Shown here: positions 12,218 to 21,780 of the stretch, one piece after another
Numbering within the stretch: position 1 is the first letter of the stretch
Layout of the letters: each line of letters begins with the position of its first letter
Source of the DNA: Amborella trichopoda
Taxonomy: Eukaryota; Streptophyta; Magnoliopsida; Amborellales; Amborellaceae
Direction of reading: 5' to 3'
NCBI RefSeq assembly: GCF_000471905.2
Contig: NW_006499973.1
Span: 1,259,307-1,323,306 of the forward strand
Length of the DNA: 64,000 nt
Program-made: the position numbers and the translations under genes
Notes under the pieces: model-generated
What the model saw: the letters and a program-made list of their open reading frames with translations, nothing else
Told to the model about the DNA's origin: nothing
Database searches by the model: none

Positions 12218-12747
12218 ATAAGCATAATGACAGGGGTTGATATGAAATTTAATTTTTTTTCGGATATCAAAGAAATGTTTTATATAAGAAACATAAACTT
12301 ACGTATATGCCTTTTTTTTAAAAAAAATAACTTGACATATAGAATGTAAAACTATTCTACTTCTAGCAACACATTACTAAGCAATATAAAACTATTTTCT
12401 CAATCTCATATTTTTTATGGTAACAAATTATTTTCACTCAATAGAAATTATAACGAAAGCAAGAATTAAAGAGCTTCATATTCCTCATTTGACTGGAAAT
12501 CTAGAAACTAAAGGAATCTTCATTGTTTGAGAATTCAAGTTCATCATATATACATAATTAAATTTAGAAAAATTATAGAAAGAGACTATTTATCTTTAGT
12601 TCAAGGAGGTCACAATTACTCTTATTCCTTGGATTTCAGATTGGGTGCCAAAGTTCAAAAAAATAATTTTGGACATTGTGAATCACCCCTGGTAACTAAT
12701 TTGACATCTAATGACTAGGAGTAAGTATGACCTCCATGTAGGTATAT
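12218..12747. other. AT-rich intergenic DNA, no gene
   Basis: A 63-codon frame at 12527-12718 has no recognisable domain. No repeat ends were found between the two fold-back elements. Confidence 0.5.
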
Positions 12748-12958
12748 AGGGAAAATGATCTCTACCCCTCTCCATGAAATTTCCATCCCTAATATCTCCT
12801 TGGCTTCACCCAAATGCCTTGTATCCCCTCAAGTTCAAAACTTTGGAACTATTAGCGCCTCAAAGTTTTAAACATGAGGGGGTACAAGGGATTTTGGTGA
12901 ACCCAAGGGCCTAATAGGGATGGAAATTTCGGGGAGGTGCGAAGAGGCCATTTTCCCT
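12748..12958. mobile_element. Fold-back MITE, 211 bp, arms ~100 bp
   Basis: The termini AGGGAAAATG and CATTTTCCCT are perfect inverses. Pairing runs almost to the centre: GAAATTTCCATCCCTAATA on the left against TAATAGGGATGGAAATTTC on the right, and CTCAAGTTCAAAACTTTGGA against CTCAAAGTTTTAAACATGAG. The loop is about 10 bases near 12850. The flanks GGTATAT (12741-12747) and TGTATAT (12959-12965) match at 6 of 7. There is no transposase frame. Confidence 0.8.
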
Positions 12959-12981
12959 TGTATATAATCCTTTAAATTTAT

Positions 12982-13521
12982 GAGAAATGTTTCTATGTGA
13001 CCCCAACAACATATAAGTTATATGCGACCCCACTTCTTATCCTTTGATTTGAATCAAACGGCTATGATTGTTCATACCACAATGTCACGTCAATCACTGT
13101 TTTATTTTTCATTTTTTTTCTACATAACATTTTTTATGAAAATTTGGGCGTCCCATCAGAAAAATAGACAAACTTGGAAAAAATAAAACAAAAATATTTT
13201 ATGTAAAAATAAATAACCAAAATTCCCTTGCAAATTTTAAGGGTATTTTGATAATTTTTATCACCAAAAATACTTTTTTAATATTTTTATCATGTGCGAC
13301 CTTGTTAGATCTATACATGCCCTAAAATTTGCTTCGAAATTATTTGTAGAATAAAAATAAAAAATAAAACGTTATGAGCCATCTGATCAAGATCTGACAG
13401 TTAAGTGCTAGCTTGTGACAATGTGACTCAAGCCATCTCAGCCATCTACTCAGATCAGATGGTTGAGGCTTGGGGTCACATATACTATACATGTGGGTGG
13501 GGTCACATTGAAAGCCCTCCC
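12982..13521. mobile_element. Non-autonomous Mutator-like element, second copy
   Basis: The left end GAGAAATGTTTCTATGTGAC pairs with the reverse complement of the right end, GGGAGGGCTTTCAATGTGAC. Similarity carries on for about 60 bases, including a shared ATAT(A/G)(C/T)GACCCCA-like block. The centre has the inverted words ACCAAAATTCCCTTG (13209) and AAGGGTATTTTGAT (13239). It is clearly related to 3199-3699, with the same centre and the same flow of motifs. No good 9-bp target duplication is left. No transposase frame is present. Confidence 0.6.
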
Positions 13522-13691
13522 TTTATAGAAATAGAAAATTTTAAAAGTAAAAGCTTCATAATAAAATAAAATAAAATTAATAAATCATACATATTACTTG
13601 AGGATGTGGTTTGTATAGAGTCGAGGCTCTAAACCATCAAAGTAAAGCACACCTTTAAATAGTGTCGAAACATATTGTTTCAATGATGGAT
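13522..13691 (+). other. Left flank of element A
   Basis: Intergenic sequence ending in the repeat also seen at 4213-4276. The five bases before the LTR are TGGAT (13687-13691); the matching copy would lie beyond the far LTR of A, outside this window. Confidence 0.5.
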
Positions 13692-14437
13692 TGTTATAAG
13701 TCATTTTTGACGTATTTGTATCCCCGGTGCGAATAAAGAGAGAGTCGGTAGTTACCTAGTCTCGCCTGTGCCCAAGACACCTTCAGACCATGCGAACACT
13801 GTAACAATAAGCCTAAAATTGGGCGACCCTTGAAGAAGTGTCAGAATGGCCTCAAATTTCATGAAAGGGTATTTTTGGATACCCTAAGGACACCCATAAA
13901 TGTTTGCTGCATTATGACAAGTTTTGATATGATCAGGACAAAACTTGATTTTCAAATCCAGTTCCATTCATTTTGAAAATAGACCCTATAACTATAAACC
14001 TATTTTATAGGTCTCAAACCAGTTTGAGACCATCTCCATTGGATTCGGAACGTCAAAAAACCACCAAGTACCAAATTTCGACTCAATCAGACCCTCTAGG
14101 ACCATTCTGGGTCTAATTTACCATAAAAGGGTGGGTTTTACATTATTGTAATGCAGCAGCCTCAATGAACTAATTTCCATTTATGGAAATGGTGTTTTCT
14201 CATTTTGGGATGAATTTCAAATGCTCATAACTGGCTCGTTTTGGGTCCAATTAAGCTCAAATTTGGACACGAGCTAGATCTCGACGAAACAAGAGAATTT
14301 TTAAAGAGAAGATGGGCTCAAAACATGAAAATTCAGATTTTAAAAAGAACATCCAATTCTTTGAGAGGCCATAGCTCAAGATCCCGATGTCGGATCATAG
14401 CAAGTATGCTCGTTGCGACCATGCTTTGAAGAGCAAC
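13692..14437 (+). repeat. Element A 5' LTR, left piece
   Basis: Starts TGTTATAAGTCATTTTTGAC and carries the block GCGAATAAAGAGAGAG shared in some form by the Tat-type LTR starts here. It aligns through its whole length with the minus-strand LTR G (positions 45122 down to about 44345), including the half-palindrome TTTCCATTTATGGAAA. The alignment is cut at 14437 by element H. Confidence 0.85.
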
Positions 14438-17228
14438 TGTCATGACCCCGCCCTAGACCACCGTACCATACGCGGCGACGGGCAATCAAGCGCAGGTTCG
14501 TGATCCAATGTAACTTTTGTCACTCAGGAAGGAGTGGACTCAATGCTTTTATTTTTGGTAATCGAGCAAAACATGGAAAATAACTAAAACAATTACTCAA
14601 CTAGCAAATGAAAATAGGCAATCCCATACACAAAAAATCCATCATAAAAAATTCTTCCAAAATATAACATTCAGTTCGGGGAATCTAGGCCCAATATTAC
14701 ACATATCAACAAAGAACAAAAACCCAAGGCCAAACAGCCTAGACACAAAAAAGATCTAAGCACATTCTTCGAGAAATCTAACTTCGATTTTCCCCCACAA
14801 AATACGATCTCCAAGCCCTGAACCTGTCGCTATCAATTTACATGGAGAGGAGAAATAATGGAATGAGCTATACAACCCAGTAAGTTGATCTAGTGTTAAG
14901 CATCTACAGTAATTCTATCCGTGTGTGATAACAGTTCAATCCATCATTATAAAGTCATGGTTTAACATACATGAATATCAGGTCAAGACATACATTCAAA
15001 TGAAAACTATTATTAAATCAGAGTGATCATAAGCATTCAATCAGTGAATCATTAATCATTCAATCAATGCAATCATAAACATTTATTATTCAGAAATTCA
15101 ATTATTACCCACGCTTTCCCTAAATCACCTACGCCCTTACCTTGCAAGGCATCAATCATTTCATTTTATTTCATGAATCTAAGGTGCGACTCTCTATCCT
15201 CTTCCTTAACCCGTTCATATTATTATGCAGGTTAGGAGATATGATAGCATCACTTTCCTTACTATCGATGCGTGTCCCATCGCGTAGTAGGCGATATCAC
15301 ACCAGTATCTACTACCGGTGAGTGTCCCACGCGTAGTGGCCAATATCCATATAAGTAGTGGCCATTCATCACAATATCATAACACTATCCATTACTGGTG
15401 AGTGTCCCACCGCGTAGTGGTCAATATCAATATAAGCAGTGGCCATTCATCATATTCAAGCATTCAATTCATTCACTTTAGTCAATGTCTCATACATATG
15501 AATCATATTTCATCATCATAACATCATAGCATTTAGCAAAAGATATTTATTACATAAGCTTTCACAGAGCATTTACACATAAGTTTTCTCAGTAGCATTT
15601 GGCATTCATTATGAATTCATTCCATCACTATTGCTCTCGTGGCCCCTATTTCTCACAAAGTGCAGTCATATGATATCATTTACATATCTTTATGGCATTC
15701 GAATGAAATTTATCATATGGTATTCGCATTTATCACATATCAAGATAACTTAGCATCGCATGGATATAAAATTGGTGTAGTGACATGTAACAGTGATATG
15801 CCCCTCTTTACGAGGGTGTAGCTCCCGATCTACGGGGAGTTCTGAAATGCCTCAAACATGAAACTTTGAGCTAATACCCAGACTTTCCAATGGTGGTAAT
15901 TTGAAGGTTTTTAGACTTCGTTTGCTGAGTCAAAAGCATGGCCCAAAGAGGGCCACAGTTGCTGAAATTAGCAGCGACTGTGAGCAGTGTCATGTCTCGA
16001 CATTTTAGGCCATGTCTTTTAATCTATGCACAATTTTATCATGACATAAAAACTAAACTTGGAGTAGACATACATGTCTTTCATTGGATCTAATTTGGTC
16101 CCATTTGGCCATCGAACATTTGATGCAAAAATAGTCATAGTTCTGGAAATTTTTATTCTCAAGTTAACATGCTTTTAAAGAACACTTAATATTTCATGGC
16201 CAAGGTACACCTTGGGCGTGGAACCTTGTTCATGTTAAGAAGTCTCACAGTGGGAAATTTCATGAGTTTCGATGAATAACAAGATCATATATGTGGTTAA
16301 AAAGAAACAGCCATGGTATTTAGAAGCACAAATCTGAAATTTCAACCTGATGTCAACCCATTCACACTTCGCATTTCTCATTCTATCATCTTACCCATTC
16401 TAAATATTTGATCTTTACAAAAACCATGGATGCATAGAAGCAAAACCCACTTACCTTGACTCCCAAGGTATTTCAAATCCCCGACTCACAGTGTTTACGG
16501 GCTTTCCTTAGCTCCACCAGTGGGTTGTCTTCAAGGGGTAGCTGCGAATTCCAAGAGAGAGAGAGAGAGAGAAAAAAAAAAGTTTAGAAATGGGACAGAC
16601 AGTGCTGCCCAAGGGAGGAAAAGGCTTAAAAAGGAGAGGGTGGTTGGAAAACACTGTGGCTGACTCAATCGTATGCAGCTCTGGCACGTACGAAGCGGCG
16701 TTGACATGTACAACAGCCGTACATTTGGCCAAGACACTCATGGTGTTGCTCTTTCTTGCTCTCACTTCACAGATGGCGCTGGGTCACAACCAGCGCTAGG
16801 CCTTGAATTTACAGACAACGATGGGTCTCTCGGCGCTACGTCTTCCTTACACAGCCGGTGCTGCGTCTTCCTTACACAGCCGGTGCTGCGTCTTCCTTAC
16901 ACAGCCAGCGCTGCATCTTCTTTACACAGCCAGTGCTGCGTCTTACTTACATAGCTAGTGCTGCGTCTTCCTTACACAGTTGGCACTGCATCTTCCTTAC
17001 ACAGCCGGCACAGTGTCTTCCTTACACAGCCGGTGCTGAATCTTCCTTACATAGCCGGCATTGCGTCTTCCTTACACAGCTGGCGCTGCGTCTTCCTTAC
17101 ACAGTCGGCGCTGCGTCTTCCTTACATAGCAGGCGCTGCATCTTCCTTGCACAGCCGGTGCTGCATCTTCCTCTCACTCTACATCACCGTGCGCATCATT
17201 GGATTGGGAGAAAATTGTGGTCCTTACA
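14438..17228 (-). repeat. Element H 3' LTR (2.8 kb)
   Basis: Runs from TGTCATGACC to GTCCTTACA on plus. It matches 21781-24513 along its whole length. A local repeat of about 85 bp (GGTGAGTGTCCCAC and GTAGTGG(C/T)CAATATC words) occurs at 15250-15450. It ends in a 25-bp minisatellite. Compared with its partner, it lacks about 158 bp near 15137. Confidence 0.9.
16836..17160 (-). repeat. 25-bp minisatellite in H 3' LTR, 13 units
   Basis: Thirteen head-to-tail 25-bp units of the type CTGCGTCTTCCTTACACAGC plus CGGTG fill the segment exactly (325 bp); a partial unit follows at 17161. Units differ at a few positions each. The partner LTR has only six units, so the array changed length after insertion. 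Confidence 0.9.
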
Positions 17229-17242
17229 TCATCCCCCCCTTA
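17229..17242 (-). promoter_or_regulatory. Element H polypurine tract
   Basis: On minus, AAGGGGGGATGA directly precedes the 3' LTR start (TGTAAGGACC). Position and purine content fit the plus-strand primer of Ty3/Gypsy elements. Confidence 0.75.
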
Positions 17243-17351
17243 AAAGGATTTTTTCCTCAAAATCATATTAACATTAACCAAAAAGGTGGAGATATTTCTC
17301 TTTAATCTCATCCTCCCGTTCCCATGTTGATTCTTCGCTTGAATGATATTG

Positions 17352-18591
17352 CTATTGTACCGAGACCAGAGGAATTTCTTTATTGCGTAATACTTGTACT
17401 CTCTTGTCTAATATCTCAGTCGGTTGTTCAATATAGGTCAAATCTTCCCTCAACGGGATTGGTTCATACTCAAAGACATGGAAAGGGTCAGGTTGATATT
17501 TGCTCAACAGTGATATATGGAAGACGTTGTGGATGCTGACCAGTTCAGGTGGCAGAGCAAGTCCGTAAGCCACACTTTCAATTCTTTCCAGGACTTCAAA
17601 AGGTCCAATGAATCATGAGCTCAATTTCCCGTTCGTACCAAATCTCACAACACCCTTGGTTGGTGATACCTTCAGGAAGACCCGATCCCCCACTTCAAAC
17701 TCGAGGTCTTTCCGGTGATTATCATAGTAACTCTTTTGCCGACTTTGGGCTATCTTGACCCTCTCTCTAATCAAGGCAATCTTCTCAGAAGTCACCTTAA
17801 CTATTTTGGGCCCTAACAATCTTCTTTCGCTCACTTCATCTCAACAGATGGGCGACCAACATTTTCTTCCATTCTGGGCTTCAAAGGTGCCTTCTGAATA
17901 CTGGCTTGGAAACTATTGTTGTAAGCAAATTCTATCAAAGGTAGATGGTCTTCCCACCTTCCCTTAAAGTCAGTGACACACGTCCTTAACATGTTCTCCA
18001 AGGTTTGAATGGTTCTCTCTGATTGTCCATTGGTCTGGGGTTGAAAGGTAATGCTAAAGGTAAGTCTGGTTCCCAAGGCTGATTGCAGACTTGCCCAAAA
18101 TCTGGAAGTGAATCTAGTGTCACTGTCTGACCCAATGCTGATGGGTACCCCGTGCAATCTCACAATTTCTCTAATGTACAACTAAGCCAGCTTATCTAGT
18201 GTATGGGTCGTGTGAATCTGTAAGAAATCAGCAGTTTTGATTAGTCGGTCCACCACGACCCAGATACCATCATGCCCTACACTCTATTTTGGTAATCTAG
18301 AAACAAAATCCATTGTGATATATTTCCATTCCACTCAAGTATGGTCAGGGGCTGCAATAATCTGGCAGGCTTCTGATGTTCTGCCTTCACTTGCTGGCAC
18401 GTCAAACATTTAGCGACAAACTGTGTCACATCTCGCTTCATGTTGTTCCACCAGAAGCTCTTTTCAAATCCTGGTACATCTTTGTACTCCCGAGGTGTAC
18501 CATGTAGTGAGAGTGGTGTGCCTCTTCCAGAATAGCCCCTTTTTATACTTTCATTATCAGGAACACATACCAGGAACTTAAACCTTAACAA
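17352..18591 (-). pseudogene. Element H integrase and chromodomain-like tail (fossil)
   Basis: On minus, the region shows the integrase zinc-binding end (CLTCQQVKAEHQKPA near 18400), the catalytic core with [16 protein letters not shown] and [11 protein letters not shown] (17890-18030), the GDRVFLKVSP motif of the integrase C-terminus (near 17670), and VFHISLLSKYQPDP (near 17500), which marks the run-up to the chromodomain in Del/Tekay elements. The frame is broken in several places. Confidence 0.85.
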
Positions 18592-18615
18592 GTCATCACT
18601 GCTCGTAGAGCAATA

Positions 18616-20240
18616 TTATTTTCCTTCCATATTCAGTTCTTCTAAGATTTTTATCAGCTGGGGATCTCTTTTTTGAGCCGCTCTGATTTGTTGAAAGAGT
18701 TGGGGTTCCATCCTCCGACACGACAACATTTCTTCACCTTCACTACGGGGCTGAGATGGGTGCCACTCCGCCACATCCTCTAATAGCTTCATTTCTCGAA
18801 CCATCAAATGTGCCATGGAGATCACAACTTTTTCGACTTAAGGTATCGACTACTACATTAGTCTTGCATAGTTGGTAATCAATTGTACAGTTGTAATCAT
18901 TTAATAAGTCCATCCATCTTCTTTGCCTCATATTCAAGTCTTTCTGGGAAAATAGGTACTTGAGGCTCTTGTGGTCCGTGAACACCTTAAACTGGGCCCC
19001 ATAGAGGTAGTGCCTTCATATTTTTAACTCGAACACTACTGCCGTGAGCTCCAAGTCGTGAGTTGGATAGTTCTGATCATACGATTTTAGTTGTCTGGAG
19101 GCATAAGTAATGATTTTACCTCTGTATGAGTACACATTCGAGCCCTTTATGGGATGCGTTGGTATAAACCACAAAGTCTTCATTCCCCTCGGGCAAGGCC
19201 AGTATTGAGGTTGTGACTAGTCTCTTCTTAAATTCCTGGAAACTCCTCTCACACTCCTCTAACCATATAAATTTTACATTCTTCTGGGTCAGTCGAGTCA
19301 AGGGAAGCGCAATCTTTGAGAATCCTTCTACAAAGCACCTATAGTACCCTGTCAATCCCAGAAAGTTATGAACCTCGGTCACATTTGTTGGCCTTTCCCA
19401 CTTAAGTATGGCTTCGATCTTAGAGGGCTTGACCGTAATTCCATCCTTAGAAATAATTTGCCCAAGGAAGGCCACACTGGGGAGCCAAAACTAGTTCTTG
19501 GTCAACTTAGCATACAATCATTTCGACTTTGAAGTTTGCAAGACAATTCTTAGATGTTGGTCATGCAATTATCGACTCTTAGAATATACTAAGATATCAT
19601 CGATAAAAACCACTACAAAATCGTCTAGGAAAGGTCTAAACACCCTATTCATCAAATCCATGAATATAGTAGGGGCATTGGTTAACCCAAACGACATCAC
19701 AAGAAACTCATAGTGACCGTATCGAGTTCTGAAAGAGGTCTTTGGGATGTCTCCCTCCTTGACCCGCTATTGATGATAACCCGATCGGAGGTCAATCTTC
19801 GAAAACACCTGGGCCCCTTGAAGCTGGTCAAAGAGGTCGTCAATCCTAGGCAGAGGGTACTTATTTTTCACCGTCACTTGGTTCAACTGCTTATAGTCAA
19901 TGCATAATCTCAAGGACCCATCCTTTTTCTTCACAAACAGGACCGGTGAATCCCAGGGTGACACACTAGGCCAAATGAATCCCTTATCCAATAATTCTTA
20001 CAATTGCTCGTTTAACTCTTTCAATTCCACTGGAACCATTCTATAATGGGCTTTGGAGATGGGAGTAGTGCCAAGTAGTACTTCTATCTCAAATTCGATT
20101 TCTCTTTTTGGAGGTAGGGATGGCAATTCCTCTGGAAACACCTCAGAGTATTCTTTTACTACTGGCATCCCTTCCAACTGGGTCTGAACATCCCGATTCT
20201 CTACCACATAAGCTAGGTACCCTTGACCCTTCTTAGCCAA
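18616..20240 (-). pseudogene. Element H reverse transcriptase and RNase H (fossil)
   Basis: On minus, RT begins after the VFPEELPSLPP linker (near 20120) and shows [41 protein letters not shown] and [12 protein letters not shown] (19767-19960). [15 protein letters not shown] and [16 protein letters not shown] (19340-19440) follow, then the RNase H region with [20 protein letters not shown] and WMDLLNDYN (18880-18985). This is the order and spacing of Ty3/Gypsy pol. It is broken in several places. Confidence 0.9.
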
Positions 20241-20370
20241 AAAGCGAGAAGCCCGATGAGGTGCAATGGGGAATTGTCCCTAATGCCCCTGAAGTGTATT
20301 TCTGCTCGATCGGGACATTGAAAGTTACCGTCTCTTAGTGGCAATTGACCGTGGCATGGTGTGTAAATAA

Positions 20371-20835
20371 CTAATCCATGCCTAGAATTACATCAAATTC
20401 TTGAATATATAGGTGGATTAGATCCACAGGTAGGTCGCACCCATCAATCGTAAGCTCATACTGCCTATATACTCTAGCAGTTTCTATAGAGCCTCCCACA
20501 AGCGTGCATACTACGAAAGTATAATTGAGACATGCAGGTGCAACATTCATATAACGGGTAAAACGGGGTGCAACAAATGAGTGAGAGGATCCAGGGTCTA
20601 TGAAGACTTTAACATTAACATCACAAATTGAGAGCATACCTCTGATCACCGAGGTGGATGCCTTGGCCTCTTGTTCAGTGAGTTCGAACACTTGTCCTTG
20701 GGTCTTCGGGTGATTGTCAGCCTTCATCATAGGGTAGTCCTTCACCCAGTGGCCAGGCTTGCCGCATTCCAGACATACATTCTTCTTTCGGTAGCATTCC
20801 GTGGCAGTGTGGTTGCTTCTCCCACAATAAGTACA
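20371..20835 (-). pseudogene. Element H zinc knuckle and aspartic protease (fossil)
   Basis: A CTYCGRSNHTATEC knuckle and a second CLECGKPGHWVKD knuckle lie at about 20731-20835. The protease follows, with a D-x-G-S-S-H-S-F motif near 20590 and FDVILGMD at 20371-20394. The order knuckle then protease then RT is that of Ty3/Gypsy polyproteins. Confidence 0.85.
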
Positions 20836-21682
20836 AATCGGACGTCGGTCAGTGTCCATATTACCTGGAAGACAGTTCGGGATCATCGGGTTAAGTGGGT
20901 ATTGCTTCCCTCTGGCGTTTCTCCTTGAAACCGCTAGGGTTTCTTCCCAAACATTCTCGATGACACTACTTTCATTTTTCCTTACTTCCTTAACCTGCAA
21001 TCCTCGTAGTCTTTTTCCATCTTCATGGCATGGTCTACCATCGGGGCGTACGACTTTATATTGGCCAACATCACTCTACTCCTGATATTTGATCGCAAGC
21101 CCCTTTCAAATTTAGCCGCCTTTCGTGCCTCGATATTAATGATGTGGGGCGCATACTTAGAGAGCCCTGCTAACCGGGCAGCGTATTGTTCAACGGTCAT
21201 ACTCCCTTGCCGGAGTTCAATAAATTCTACTTCCTTTCCTTGACTAAATCGGGGAAGTTCTTCTCATCAAATGCTGTCAAGAAGTTTTCCCAGGTGACTT
21301 CGGTCCTTGTCTCCCTCCAAGTTTGCTTCACCGAGTCCCACCAGTACTCTGCTTCCCCTTCTAGCATGAGGACCCCTAGCCTGACTTTTTGCTCATCCGA
21401 GGAGTGTAACACCTCTAAAATATGCTCCACTTGTTTCTTCCACCTCTCAGCCTTCTGCACTCCTCCATGCCTCAAAAAGGTTGGGGACGCCATTCTTCTA
21501 AACCTCTCCATGAGGCTACTATCATTTTGCTTTGGTGTAGGGGTAGACTGGGTTGGCATCGATTCCTTCATCATTTGGGTCATAGCCCCCGAAGTCCTAT
21601 AAAACGCGCAGAGTGCCTCGGTATTTTCATTACTGAAACTCGCATTGTGGGTACGAGCTTTCAGCATCTTTAACTTAGTCAC
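20836..21682 (-). pseudogene. Element H gag capsid region (fossil)
   Basis: On minus, the retrotransposon gag core is recognisable by AERWKKQVEHILEVL, AEYWWDSVKQTW and VTWENFLTAFDEKNFPD (21230-21480), followed by MTVEQYAARLAGLSKYAP and KFERGLRSNIR (21080-21200). This is a typical chromovirus capsid. It is broken at least once. Confidence 0.85.
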
Positions 21683-21758
21683 AAGAACAACCAGTCACTT
21701 GTCTACCCCAAAACTAATCTAAGGACTCTCTTAAACTCCCTAGGCCAAGAATCATATC

Positions 21759-21776
21759 CTGGTTGCTCTGATACCA
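21759..21776 (-). promoter_or_regulatory. Element H primer-binding site, tRNA-iMet type
   Basis: On minus, TGGTATCAGAGCAACCAG lies four bases after the 5' LTR. TGGTATCAGAGC is the well-known complement of the initiator methionine tRNA 3' end used by many plant LTR elements, including Tekay/Del. Confidence 0.9.
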
Positions 21777-21780
21777 TATC

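Noticed and set aside
16508-16799. Overlapping small frames in both LTRs of H (also 24001-24271)
   Set aside because: They are duplicated because the LTR is duplicated, and they have no known domain. Treated as LTR sequence.
16836-17160. Possible CRISPR-like array
   Set aside because: The 25-bp units are directly adjacent with no spacers, and the sequence is a plant LTR. It is a minisatellite.
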